A stretch of 64,000 nucleotides of DNA, taken from the NCBI GenBank assembly GCA_002840435.1, contig PHAT01000008.1, positions 62,001 through 126,000 of the forward strand. The letters are read 5' to 3'. Positions within the stretch are counted from its first letter, which is position 1. Each line of letters starts with the position of its first letter. Source of the stretch: Deltaproteobacteria bacterium HGW-Deltaproteobacteria-6 (GTDB taxonomy: Bacteria; Desulfobacterota; Syntrophia; Syntrophales; Smithellaceae). The notes beneath the pieces are model-generated. The model searched no databases. It saw nothing but the letters and a program-made list of their open reading frames with translations, and had not been told where the DNA came from. Shown piece after piece: positions 32,062 to 41,164 of the stretch. Both the position numbers and the translations under genes were made by a program.

Positions 32062-32688
32062 ATGAAAAGATTTGTCCTTATTTTTGCCATTTTGATTTCA
32101 GCCTCCTGCGCCGGTCAGCAGATTAAGCCCTATGTGATTCCGCAACACGTTCAGGAACGCACACCGGATATTCTTTCCAATTACACCAGCGCCGTTGCCT
32201 GCATGGACATAAAAAAAGACGGGGAAACCCTCCGTCTGGGCCTTAATCCGGGCAAGAAACCTAACGCGTGGGTCAATGAAGAAGATAACATTATTATCAC
32301 TGAAGGCCTTTTCCAGTTTGACAATGACACGATTACCTTTGTCCTCGCCCATGAACTTTCTCACATAAAATTGAAGCACATCCAGAATAAACAAGCGGTC
32401 AGCCTTGCGACAACCGGAGCGTTCATTGTTGCCGGTGCTTTTATTCCGGGAATCGGTTTGCTCAATTACGCCGTCAATCCGGCTGTCACCAATAATTACA
32501 GCAAGGTCCAGGAGTATGAAGCCGACAAGCTGGCGTCCGAAACGCTTATCCGCTGCTTTAATATTTCTCTTGATCGGCAAATCGAAATTCTTCAATCCAT
32601 GCAAGCCGCCACCAAAGACGGCGGCGGTTTCTGGGATCAACATCCGTCCTGGGACAACCGGATAAAAAACATTAACAACAAGCCATAA
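32062..32688 (+). CDS. M48-family metalloprotease lipoprotein
   Basis: From the ATG at 32062 the product has 208 residues: a lipoprotein signal peptide (KRFVLIFAILISASC, Cys16), then a peptidase M48 domain with zinc motif HELSH near residue 99 and the third ligand in YSKVQEYEADKLASE. Related to BepA/LoiP-type periplasmic proteases that clear misfolded outer-membrane proteins. It is shorter than BepA and has no TPR domain. No Shine-Dalgarno sequence precedes the ATG, and a near-consensus promoter ends six bases before it. A GTG at 32044 is in frame but lies inside the promoter. It is the only plus-strand gene between 1 and 41 kb. Confidence 0.9.
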   Translation: MKRFVLIFAILISASCAGQQIKPYVIPQHVQERTPDILSNYTSAVACMDIKKDGETLRLGLNPGKKPNAWVNEEDNIIITEGLFQFDNDTITFVLAHELSHIKLKHIQNKQAVSLATTGAFIVAGAFIPGIGLLNYAVNPAVTNNYSKVQEYEADKLASETLIRCFNISLDRQIEILQSMQAATKDGGGFWDQHPSWDNRIKNINNKP

Positions 32689-32813
32689 GGTTTCATTACC
32701 GGGATTATTTATCCGGAAAGGCCATGTCCGGAGTTGCGACGTCTCTGTTTCCCCCGCAGGTATTCATTTCCAACACCACCTTGTTTTGAGCCAAGACCAC
32801 ATCCAGCAAGCGT

Positions 32814-34148
32814 TCAGATGGAGCTGACGGTTGCCTGCACCTTTTCCTGTACTTCAGCAAGCAGGGTGTCGATATCCGCTTCACTCAACGACAGAAGTTG
32901 CAGGACATCGCTTAAATCCGGGGGTTGCTCTTCGAACATGCTGAAGCCTATCCGGCGTGTCAACATGTTTGCGAGATAAAGAATAATAACCATATTCCGC
33001 GAATCGGCGGAAATCTCCGGGGCTTCATGGGTGCTAACGGCTTTAATCAGGCTTTCTTCAAATCCCCAGCGCTGGAAGACGGCGCCGCCGAAACCGGCAT
33101 GAACCGTCTGAATCACTGCCATGATGTCATCCAGTTTGAACTCCGGAGATTTGCCCTTCATGGCAAGATTCAAGGTCATGGCATGCAGCAGCAGCACCTT
33201 GCCGATATCATGGGTCAACCCCAGAAGAAATATCGTGTCTTCGTCTTCGCCATTATGTTTTTTAACAATGGCCCGCGCCACATACGCCGTTGCAATGGCA
33301 TGATGAAAAAGTTTATCCATAACGGCTTTCACCGGCGCGCTATCCGCCTTATAGAGCGATTTCATGGCGATGGTGGATACAATGCCTTTGGTATCTTTTA
33401 TGCCGACGAGGGTCAAGGCCTGAACAATGGATTTGACCTTGCCCTGTCCTCCATAATGAACAGAATTGGCCATACTTAAGAGCCGCAGCGTCACAATCTG
33501 ATCCTGTTCGATGCACGCGGCGATATCTTCGAGGGTGACATCGGGCAGTCGGAGAACCTCCTGAATCTTCTGGATGAGGGCGGGAAATGCGGGCAGTTCG
33601 ATTTTACCTTTTTTGAACGCTTCGATGACATCCTTGACGGCATTCAGAAGGACCTTTCCTTCCGGATGCGCGGAATTTGCCGCAGGCCCCCCGTTTGTTT
33701 TTGCATCTTTTGTAACGGGGCTCATCCCGCCTTTTGCAGAACTCGTTTCCGACGGACTGATCAGCCCCACCTTGATCAGCTTTTTTGCCAGGGTGTCGCG
33801 ATCGAAGGGTTTGGCGATATAATCGTTACATCCGGTCTGAATGGCCGTAACGATCGTATCTTTGTCCGCCGAAGCCGTCACCATGATAATAATCGTCCTC
33901 TTGTCCGCCGGCACTTCTTTTTGTTTCTCCATGGCCCGGATTTGAAAAAGGACGTCCAGCCCGCTCATATCGGGCATGGAAATATCAAGGGTAATCAGGT
34001 CAAAAGGCTTCTGATTCTCCCATGCGGTTTTAAATGCCTCGATGGCTGCTTTTCCACTTTCCACAGCTGCGCATTCGCCATAACCGGTCATGATCCGTTC
34101 CATGAGCTTCCGGCTGACGAGTTCATCATCCGCTATCAATATCTTCAT
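32814..34148 (-). CDS. Response regulator with HDOD output domain
   Basis: The 444-residue protein has a receiver domain (about 1-125): KILIADDELVSRK, phosphate-accepting Asp in DLITLDISMPDMSG, and KPF near 115. A linker follows, then an HDOD domain (about 190-400): FPALIQKIQEVLRLPDVTLE, IVTLRLLSMANSVHYGGQGK, LGLTHDIGKVLLLHAM. HDOD proteins replace the HD residues in part and act in signalling without known enzyme activity. TTGGAGC before the ATG at 34148 sets the start. It lies 63 bp downstream of the hybrid kinase gene, its likely partner. Confidence 0.92.
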   Translation of the reverse strand: MKILIADDELVSRKLMERIMTGYGECAAVESGKAAIEAFKTAWENQKPFDLITLDISMPDMSGLDVLFQIRAMEKQKEVPADKRTIIIMVTASADKDTIVTAIQTGCNDYIAKPFDRDTLAKKLIKVGLISPSETSSAKGGMSPVTKDAKTNGGPAANSAHPEGKVLLNAVKDVIEAFKKGKIELPAFPALIQKIQEVLRLPDVTLEDIAACIEQDQIVTLRLLSMANSVHYGGQGKVKSIVQALTLVGIKDTKGIVSTIAMKSLYKADSAPVKAVMDKLFHHAIATAYVARAIVKKHNGEDEDTIFLLGLTHDIGKVLLLHAMTLNLAMKGKSPEFKLDDIMAVIQTVHAGFGGAVFQRWGFEESLIKAVSTHEAPEISADSRNMVIILYLANMLTRRIGFSMFEEQPPDLSDVLQLLSLSEADIDTLLAEVQEKVQATVSSI

Positions 34149-34211
34149 TTGCCGCTCCAATCAGATATAGTGTAGAATCACGATATAACCCTGCTGCTTA
34201 CCGTATCTTTT

Positions 34212-37200
34212 TTACAGGCATCCATTCCTGGCGGTTGCCATGAAATGCCTGAGGCGTTCGAAAGCTTCTTCCATTGCAGGCAGGGTGTCCCGCAAGCCCT
34301 GGAGGTTTCCTGTTTTACCGAATTTTTCCATCAGGGCGGCAACTTTTGCCAATTCACGGGCTTTGAGATTTCCTGCCCCCCCTTTGATGGAGTGCGATTC
34401 CCTGCCGGCCGGAGCAGCATCTCCATCAATGATAGCCTGCCGGATAAGAATCAGCTGCTTTTCAACATTCTGTGCAAATCCATCCATGACTTCCTGCAGA
34501 AAATCCCTGTCGTTGCCGAACTCAAGAAGTGTCGCATCATAATCCATGACGGCTTTTTCTTCACAATCTTTGTTCTGTTCAATCACGGGAGGATCCGGCT
34601 GATCGCCCTTGATGACGGAGGTTCGGGATGTCCACTTGTCAACGACGGCCAGCAGATCCGATCTTCTGACCGGTTTGGACAGGTACGCATCCATTCCCGA
34701 TTCCATGCATTTGTCGATATGCTCCCTTATCACATGAGCGGTCATGGCGATAATCGGAATACGCTTCGCTTCCTGCATGTCCGCCTCCAGCCGCCGTATC
34801 TCCATCGTTGCTTCATAGCCGTCCATCACGGGCATTTGAACATCCATCAGGATCAGATCATAGGACTTCCCCGTAAAGGCCTGGACGGCCTGTTCGCCGT
34901 TTTCCGCCAGATCGACATAATAACCGGCATTCTTCAAATGACTCATCGCAATCTGCTGGTTTGTCGGATAATCTTCCGCCAGAAGAATAACAACATGGCC
35001 CTTGTGTTTTTCTTTGATCGTGTGCTGCGTCACCAGTTTTCCCGCTTTGCCGGAAGCACCATCCGGGCCGCTTAAAACATCTTCGATGGCATGGTAAAGT
35101 TCATCTCTCCGGATGGGTTTGGTCAGGTATCCCTGAATGCCGAGATCCCGGCAGCTTTTCCCGTCGCCTCTGCTTCCGGCTGACGTCAGAATGATGCAGG
35201 GAATCTTTTTGAATTCCTCCCGGGAGCGGATCCGTCTGACCAGTTCAAATCCGTCCGTCTCCGGCATCAGATAATCCGAAAGAATAAGATCGAAAGTTTC
35301 CCCGCGCTGATGCGACGCGTCAAGGACCATCAGGGCTTCAGCGGCCGTTGCGGCCTCGGCGATATGACACTCCCAGGGGTTCAGATATTCCCGGAGAATA
35401 AAACGGTTATTGGGATTGTCATCGACAATCAATATGTTCAGTTCCTGAAAAAGAATCTGGCGTTTGGACTGCGGTTCATCCGGCAGGGGCTGTTTTCTGA
35501 AAACAAGATCAAACCGGAAAGTTGCGCCCTGCCCTTCTTCGCTTTCCAGGCTGATTTTTCCTCCCATCATTTCCACCAGCATGCGGGAAATGGTCGTTCC
35601 CAATCCCGTTCCGCCGAATTTCCGCGTTGTTGATCCATCCGCCTGGGTAAAACTCTCAAAAATGCTGTCCTGCTTGTCCTTGGGAATGCCGATCCCCGTA
35701 TCCTTGACGGAAAAACGGATCAGGACGTCATCCCCCCAGTCCTCAAGCAATTCGCCCTTCAAATAGACCTCGCCCGCCGGGGTAAACTTGACGGCATTGC
35801 CAATCAGATTGACGAGAATTTGCCTGAGGCGGCCCGGATCTCCCATGAGCAGGGACGGCACATCGGTGTTGAGAAAAGCGATGAGTTCAAGTCCCTTCTG
35901 GGCGGCACGCACGGAAAAACCGTCTGCCACATTATCGAATGTGGTTTGAAGATCAAAGGGGATGGACTCGATCCCCATTCTGCCGGCTTCAATTTTGGAA
36001 AAATCGAGAATATCATTAATCACGTCCAGAAGCGATTCAGCCTCCCGGTTGATCGTGCTCAATATGCGGTGAAGGGCTTCATCAGTATTCAGATCCAGTG
36101 CGATTTCGGTCATGCCGATGACGCCGTTCAGGGGCGTTCTGATCTCATGACTCATGTTGGCAAGAAACTGGCTTTTAGCCCGGGTCGCCTCTTCTGCCGT
36201 GGCTTTCGCCTGCCGCAATTCCTCTTCATTCTTCAGCCGTTCCGTTACATCCCTGCCCACCCCTCTGAATCCGATGACCATTCCCTTCACGTCTTTCAAC
36301 GGGTTAATGAAAGCCTCGATATAGGCTATTTCACCGTCCCTCTTGACGAATTGCCAGTCAAACCTTGCCGGTTCACCGGTCAGAAAGATTCGATGGAAAG
36401 TTTCAAAAACCTTGGAGACATGAACAGGACTGGTAAATTTCTGATAATTCATGCCGAGAAGTTCTTCTTCCGTGTAATCGAGTATTTTGGCAACGGAAGG
36501 ATTAAAGAATCGAAGGCAACCCGACAGATCCGTCTCGAAGTATCCGTCATCCATGGTGACCAGGATATCTCTGTATTTCTCCTCGCTCTTGCGGAGCGCA
36601 TCTTCTGCTTTTTTTCTTTCTTCAATATCTTTTTTGAGCTGCTTCTCCTGCCTCAAATCATGAACAATTAAAGCCAGCCCTACCATCTCACCCCTTTTGT
36701 CGTTCACGACGCCGAGCGTCAGGGAAACAGGAATGACGTCACCTGAACGGTTCTTAAGATGAAAGTCTCCACTCTGATGCAGAACCGACAGGTCCTGTGC
36801 CTGATCATAACTTTCCTTGAGAAAATGCTCCTCGGCAAACAGCGTGGAATAATGCCGGCCGATAATGTTTTGCCCCTCCGTACAAATCAGAGCCGAGGCG
36901 CTGTTATTGACCTCAATGATTAATCCATCCGTATCGGCCAGAACAACTATATCGGTAATGTTGGCAATGATGTTCTCCGCGGCAATAGCGGCGGTAAAGC
37001 TCATCAACCGGTAGCGGGTAATCGCCAGCCAGATGCCTCCGATCCAGATGATAATTCCCAGATAGGCTACGGCGGGAGTTGCAATGCCGATGCTGGGAAG
37101 GATAATATTGACGGCCAGACCGAAAATCATCGTCGGAACCCATGTGGCAAAAATAATCAGTGCCTGCTTTCTTTCTTTCCTGATTTTCGTCCTGATTCTC

Positions 37201-37694
37201 CAGTGCACAAAAAGAACCGGCCCGACCAGCATAACACTGAACATATAAACAACATAGGCCCCATAGAGAAACCCGTGCGGCACGACGACTTCGCATATCC
37301 CCAATGGCGTATCTTTAAAACCGGTTATGAGCAGAATATCGGTTAGCACGTAATAACAAAAGATAAAGCCGGGGATAAAAAGCGCCGCTAAAAATAATTT
37401 TTTTACGCCGCTGAATTGAAGATTGCGCTTCGTAACGCTCAGAATAAAGCATAATAGCAGCGGGGGGAAAAGGCACCAGCCGGGAGCCCCTACCTTGTAC
37501 CAGAACCAGCGGGCTTCTTCCGTCGGCGCGATAAAAACAAAGGTATATCCGAAAGACCAGATGGTAAAACAAAGGCACAGGCCAAAGAAGAAACGATTTT
37601 CCCGCGCCCTGGCGTTCAGCAGCAAAACATGAGTGCCGAAATACAGAAAGATTGCCGCGGCGAGAAACGATAAGAGAGATAGAATCGTATTCAT
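34212..37694 (-). CDS. BarA-like hybrid sensor histidine kinase (7TM-PAS-PAS-HisKA-HATPase-REC-REC-HPt)
   Basis: The 1160-residue protein has an N-terminal seven-helix membrane sensor (about 1-235, ITRYRLMSFTAAIAAENIIA at its end), two PAS domains (about 240-360 and 370-490), HisKA with FLANMSHEIRTPLNGVIGMT (about 510-575), an ATPase domain with NLIGNAVKFTPAGE and GTGLGTTISRMLVEMMGG, two receivers (LILSDYLMPETDG near 800; LILMDVQMPVMDG near 950) and a C-terminal HPt domain with SHSIKGGAGNLKA. It should run a His-Asp-His relay, with the REC-HDOD regulator immediately downstream as one likely target. The 352-bp gap upstream separates it from the FKBP genes. Confidence 0.94.
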   Translation of the reverse strand: MNTILSLLSFLAAAIFLYFGTHVLLLNARARENRFFFGLCLCFTIWSFGYTFVFIAPTEEARWFWYKVGAPGWCLFPPLLLCFILSVTKRNLQFSGVKKLFLAALFIPGFIFCYYVLTDILLITGFKDTPLGICEVVVPHGFLYGAYVVYMFSVMLVGPVLFVHWRIRTKIRKERKQALIIFATWVPTMIFGLAVNIILPSIGIATPAVAYLGIIIWIGGIWLAITRYRLMSFTAAIAAENIIANITDIVVLADTDGLIIEVNNSASALICTEGQNIIGRHYSTLFAEEHFLKESYDQAQDLSVLHQSGDFHLKNRSGDVIPVSLTLGVVNDKRGEMVGLALIVHDLRQEKQLKKDIEERKKAEDALRKSEEKYRDILVTMDDGYFETDLSGCLRFFNPSVAKILDYTEEELLGMNYQKFTSPVHVSKVFETFHRIFLTGEPARFDWQFVKRDGEIAYIEAFINPLKDVKGMVIGFRGVGRDVTERLKNEEELRQAKATAEEATRAKSQFLANMSHEIRTPLNGVIGMTEIALDLNTDEALHRILSTINREAESLLDVINDILDFSKIEAGRMGIESIPFDLQTTFDNVADGFSVRAAQKGLELIAFLNTDVPSLLMGDPGRLRQILVNLIGNAVKFTPAGEVYLKGELLEDWGDDVLIRFSVKDTGIGIPKDKQDSIFESFTQADGSTTRKFGGTGLGTTISRMLVEMMGGKISLESEEGQGATFRFDLVFRKQPLPDEPQSKRQILFQELNILIVDDNPNNRFILREYLNPWECHIAEAATAAEALMVLDASHQRGETFDLILSDYLMPETDGFELVRRIRSREEFKKIPCIILTSAGSRGDGKSCRDLGIQGYLTKPIRRDELYHAIEDVLSGPDGASGKAGKLVTQHTIKEKHKGHVVILLAEDYPTNQQIAMSHLKNAGYYVDLAENGEQAVQAFTGKSYDLILMDVQMPVMDGYEATMEIRRLEADMQEAKRIPIIAMTAHVIREHIDKCMESGMDAYLSKPVRRSDLLAVVDKWTSRTSVIKGDQPDPPVIEQNKDCEEKAVMDYDATLLEFGNDRDFLQEVMDGFAQNVEKQLILIRQAIIDGDAAPAGRESHSIKGGAGNLKARELAKVAALMEKFGKTGNLQGLRDTLPAMEEAFERLRHFMATARNGCL

Positions 37695-37987
37695 CTTATA
37701 AGAGAGTCGTCCAGCGCTTTCACATTATGCCAAGACTGATCGATAAAAGCGCAAAAAATATTTGTGCTCTTCTTAGCATTTTTTCGAAGAAAGAACATCA
37801 TCGATCTTAACTTTTAAAACGCGTATCTGTTAAAATTAACAGGATACTTGTTCAGGCTCACTAATCAGGCAGTTCTGAAAGCATAATGGCGCAACGCAGA
37901 AGAGGCCGTGGGAGAAAGGGAAAGGGATCCCCAACATCCGGAGCATCATCACTGCGGGCAGGGCGGCCAACCGGTCGAATACAGCAA

Positions 37988-38010
37988 GGGGCGGGTTTAC
38001 GACCCGCCCC
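37988..38010. terminator. Strong GC hairpin downstream of the FKBP gene
   Basis: A perfect 9-bp stem GGGGCGGGT / ACCCGCCCC with loop TTACG lies about 37 bp after the stop of the FKBP gene at 38047. There is no clear T tract on either side, so it may be a weak terminator or an mRNA 3' stabiliser. The rest of the 352-bp gap 37695-38046 shows no gene I can support. Confidence 0.5.
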
Positions 38011-38046
38011 TCAAGAGATGGTAAAGAATAAATGGTTCCTGTAAAA

Positions 38047-38760
38047 TTATTTCCTGGCGTTTGGTTTCGGCATGGAAGGAACGGCGGCCGCCGTGGCCGC
38101 TTTGGTATCCAGCAGTTCCACTTCAAAGATCAATGTCGCGCCGCCGGGAATAACAGGCGGACGTCCCCTGTCGCCGTAAGCGGTTTCCGACGGACAAACC
38201 AGTTTAGCCTTGCCGCCCACTTTCATCATGCTGACACCTTCCGTCCAGCAGGGGAAAACCTGACTAAGCGGCAATTCCACCGGCTGGCCGCGTTTGATGG
38301 AGCTGTCAAATTCCTTGCCGTCCATCAGCGTGCCCACGTAGTGCACTTTGACGATGTCCGTAACTTTAGGCTGAGCGCCCGTGCCTGCCTTGATTTCCTT
38401 GTAGATCAGACCGGAAGCGGTTTTTTGCGCACCTTTTTCGGCAGCAGCTTTTTCTAAAAACGGCTTGGCCTGTGCTTTTTGTTTTTCAGTAGCTTTCGCC
38501 AGGCGAGCCTGAGCCAATTCACCCAGTTTCTGCATGTTGGTTTCCGGCTCCGCCACCAGCTTCTTACCGGTGGACGCATCGGACATACCCTGCTGGACAA
38601 ACTTCAACTCTTCGGGCGACAGATCAAAAACGGACAGTTGCTTGTTGAGATGAACACCCAGCGCATAAAAGGCCTTCTGATCTTCTGTTTTCGGCGCTTC
38701 CGGTGAACAACCCCAAACAGCCATAAGGGCTATCAAAACGACAATCATTACTTTACGCAT
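38047..38760 (-). CDS. FKBP-type peptidyl-prolyl isomerase, lipoprotein
   Basis: This 237-residue protein has a lipoprotein signal (lipobox AVWGC, Cys18), an FkpA/Mip-like N-terminal dimerisation domain (YALGVHLNKQLSVFDLSPEE, about 30-115) and a C-terminal FKBP domain (about 125-220) with VHYVGTLMDGKEFDSSIKRG, FPCWTEGVSMMKVGGKAKL and YGDRGRPPVIPGGATLIFEV. It folds or chaperones exported proteins at the envelope. A close paralogue follows on the same strand upstream (38889-39605), from tandem duplication; this copy is the lipidated one. Confidence 0.95.
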   Translation of the reverse strand: MRKVMIVVLIALMAVWGCSPEAPKTEDQKAFYALGVHLNKQLSVFDLSPEELKFVQQGMSDASTGKKLVAEPETNMQKLGELAQARLAKATEKQKAQAKPFLEKAAAEKGAQKTASGLIYKEIKAGTGAQPKVTDIVKVHYVGTLMDGKEFDSSIKRGQPVELPLSQVFPCWTEGVSMMKVGGKAKLVCPSETAYGDRGRPPVIPGGATLIFEVELLDTKAATAAAVPSMPKPNARK

Positions 38761-38888
38761 ATCATTCCTTTCTTTTCTCTTTTTATTTATATTGCTCTTT
38801 GCCCTGAGATAATGAGTTCAATCTATCCGGGAAGACCTGATCATAAAAAAATTAAAATGATGACCGGCCCCGTTCATCAGCCCCGGGA

Positions 38889-39605
38889 CTATTTCTTTTT
38901 GCCTGCCTTGGGGGCTGCGGGCGTTTTGGTCACAGCCGCCTCAGGTGCTTTTATGTCCAGCAGTTCGACTTCAAAAATCAGCGTCGCACCGCCGGGGATA
39001 ATGGGCGGCCTGCCCTGGTCGCCGTAAGCGAGATCGGCAGGGCATGTCAGTTTAGCCTTGCCCCCGACTTTCATCCTGCCCACGCCTTCGGTCCAGCAGG
39101 GAATAACCTGCCCCAGCGGAAATTCCATGGGCTGACCGCGCCTGATGGAACTGTCGAACTCCTTACCATCAATCAGCGTGCCGGCATAGTGAACTTTCAC
39201 CGTATCCGCTGCTTTGGGAGAAGCACCGGTGCCTGCCTTGATTTCCTGATAGATCAGGCCGGTTGCGGTTTTTTGCGCGCCTTTCCCGGCAGCCGCTTTT
39301 TCCAGATATGGTTTGGACAGTTCTCTTTGTTTTTGCGCGGTGGCCATCATCCTTGATTGAGCCAGCACGTTGAGCTTCTGTCCATAGGCTTCCGGTTCGG
39401 CAATTAATTTTTTACCGGCGGCGACATCCGTCATGCCCTCTTTGACATATTCGACCTCCTCGGCGGACAGGTTGAACATGGCCATCTGCCGTGCCATATG
39501 AACACCCAGGGCATAAAGGGTTTTCTGGTCTTCAGTCTGAGGCTGGGCCGCCCAGGCGGGCAAAGCCATCAGTAAAACAAAAACACAAACAATCAGCTTA
39601 CGCAT
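38889..39605 (-). CDS. FKBP-type peptidyl-prolyl isomerase, periplasmic
   Basis: AAAGGAAG precedes the ATG at 39605, giving 238 residues. It has a Sec signal peptide (RKLIVCVFVLLMALPAWAA) without a lipobox, then the same Mip-like N-domain and FKBP domain as its neighbour (YALGVHMARQMAMFNLSAEE; VHYAGTLIDGKEFDSSIRRG; YGDQGRPPIIPGGATLIFEV). The pair is a tandem duplication in which one copy is free in the periplasm and the other anchored. It lies 55 bp downstream of moeA. Confidence 0.95.
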   Translation of the reverse strand: MRKLIVCVFVLLMALPAWAAQPQTEDQKTLYALGVHMARQMAMFNLSAEEVEYVKEGMTDVAAGKKLIAEPEAYGQKLNVLAQSRMMATAQKQRELSKPYLEKAAAGKGAQKTATGLIYQEIKAGTGASPKAADTVKVHYAGTLIDGKEFDSSIRRGQPMEFPLGQVIPCWTEGVGRMKVGGKAKLTCPADLAYGDQGRPPIIPGGATLIFEVELLDIKAPEAAVTKTPAAPKAGKKK

Positions 39606-39660
39606 AAACTTCCTTTCTCGAATCATAAAATTTAATCTCTTAACCTCCTGCCATTAACGC

Positions 39661-40902
39661 CTAATCGAAGCGGGAAACATCCGTTTGGATCAGCGTATCA
39701 TCAAGCAACTGCAGAACGACTTTTTCACCTTTTTTCACGGCGAAAACATTTTCATCAAGAACAATAAAAGCATTGGCGGCCACCATGGATTTCAAAATAC
39801 CGGAGCCCTGTCTGCCCGTGATACGGGCAATGTAACGGCCTTTTTCTTTTTGAACAACGGCGCGGATGAAATGTTTGATGCCAGCGCTTTTTTTAATATC
39901 CTGGGCGCTTTCAGCTGCGAACGTCTGACGGAAAATCCGGGCATGCCCCTGCATTTTCAGCAGAAAGGGACGGACAAACTGCTCAAAAGAAACCATCACG
40001 GAAACCGGATTGCCGGGCAGACCGAAAAGCGGAACACCGTCAATTGCGCCGTAAGCCAGCGGTTTACCGGGACGCATGGCGACCTGCCAGAAATGCATGG
40101 CGTTGCCGATATCGCCCATCACGTCTTTGACAAAATCATAATCTCCAACCGAAACACCGCCGGAGGAAAGAATCACGTCAGCCTTTCGCGCTATCTGAAA
40201 TTTTTCAACAAGCTCTTCTTTCTGATCGCGGCCGATGCCCAGCATGATCGGAATGCCGCCGCAATCAAGAATCTGCGCGGCAAGCGCGTAGCTGTTGGAG
40301 TTGACAATTTTACCGGACGGCGGATCGATCTCAATATCGACCAGTTCGTCGCCGGTGGAAAGGATCGCCACACGCGGCTTCTGGTAAACACTGACAAATG
40401 ACTTTCCCAGCGCCGCCAGCATGCCGATATGCCCCGGGCGCAAAACGCTTCCCGCCGCGATGACCCGTTCATCCTTCTTGACATCCTCGCCGGGGAAACG
40501 GACTTCCAGCCCCGGAGAGGCGGCAATTTTAATCAACACCGTCTCCGCCGACTCGATCGCATCTTCTCTGCGAACCACCGCATCAGCACCCCGGGGAATC
40601 AGCGCGCCGGTCATAATGCGCGCAGCCTGCCCGCTTTTAACGGTTTTACGGGGAACTGCGCCCGCGTAAATGGTTTCAATCACCTTGAGTTTCAGGGGTT
40701 TCCCGGCTTTCACACCTTTCGTGTCGCCTGCCCGCACGGCATAGCCGTCCTTCGCGGAGTTGGCGGCGGAGGGAATATTGTGCGGCGCATCAATATCCTC
40801 CCCGATCACCCGGCCGCGGGCGTTCAGAATATCAACTTTTTCCAATCCCAGCGGGCGGCAACCGGTCAGAATAGTTTTAAGCGCCTTTTCCACCGCAATC
40901 AT
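39661..40902 (-). CDS. moeA: Molybdopterin molybdotransferase MoeA
   Basis: The 413-residue protein has the MoeA domain order: N-terminal domains I/II (SAKDGYAVRAGD, MTGALIPRGADAVVRRED), the MPT-binding domain III (ILSTGDELVD, NSNSYALAAQI, SSGGVSVGDYDFVKDV, GKPLAYGAIDGVPLFGLPGN) and C-terminal domain IV. It inserts molybdate (or tungstate) into adenylylated molybdopterin; the formate dehydrogenase at 21089 is an obvious user. The GGGAGAC site is clear. The gene diverges from nadA; the shared 262-bp region contains a long inverted repeat. Confidence 0.95.
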   Translation of the reverse strand: MIAVEKALKTILTGCRPLGLEKVDILNARGRVIGEDIDAPHNIPSAANSAKDGYAVRAGDTKGVKAGKPLKLKVIETIYAGAVPRKTVKSGQAARIMTGALIPRGADAVVRREDAIESAETVLIKIAASPGLEVRFPGEDVKKDERVIAAGSVLRPGHIGMLAALGKSFVSVYQKPRVAILSTGDELVDIEIDPPSGKIVNSNSYALAAQILDCGGIPIMLGIGRDQKEELVEKFQIARKADVILSSGGVSVGDYDFVKDVMGDIGNAMHFWQVAMRPGKPLAYGAIDGVPLFGLPGNPVSVMVSFEQFVRPFLLKMQGHARIFRQTFAAESAQDIKKSAGIKHFIRAVVQKEKGRYIARITGRQGSGILKSMVAANAFIVLDENVFAVKKGEKVVLQLLDDTLIQTDVSRFD

Positions 40903-40960
40903 TTCGTTGTCTCCCTCACAGGGGCGTCACTTTATCAAAGACGGGAGGGTTGTCAATCAG

Positions 40961-41096
40961 AAAAAAGACTGAAGACTGAAGACTGAAGGAGGAAGGAGGA
41001 AGGACAAAAGACGAAAGACCGAAAACTGATATTATTAAGATAAAAAGCCGAAGGCTCACAAAATAAACCTTCAGTCTTCAGCCTTCAGTCTTTTTT
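40961..41096. repeat. Long near-perfect inverted repeat of short-period units (GACTGAA)
   Basis: The left arm 40961-40989 is A6 followed by three GACTGAA units and GG; the right arm 41068-41096 is its complement ending in T6, with one mismatch in 29. About 78 bases lie between the arms, including purine-rich GGAGGAA repeats and a small hairpin AGCC-GAA-GGCT near 41047. It sits in the divergent region between moeA and nadA, so it is not an ordinary terminator of either gene. The plus-strand end resembles an intrinsic terminator (T7). Confidence 0.75.
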
Positions 41097-41164
41097 TGTT
41101 CCCCTTGAACTATCCGGATATTTGCGCTAGTGAAGAGAAAAGATTATATAAGGATACACATTTC

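Noticed and set aside
40961-41096. CRISPR array
   Set aside because: The repeats are 7-base units without regular unique spacers; the structure is a single inverted repeat.
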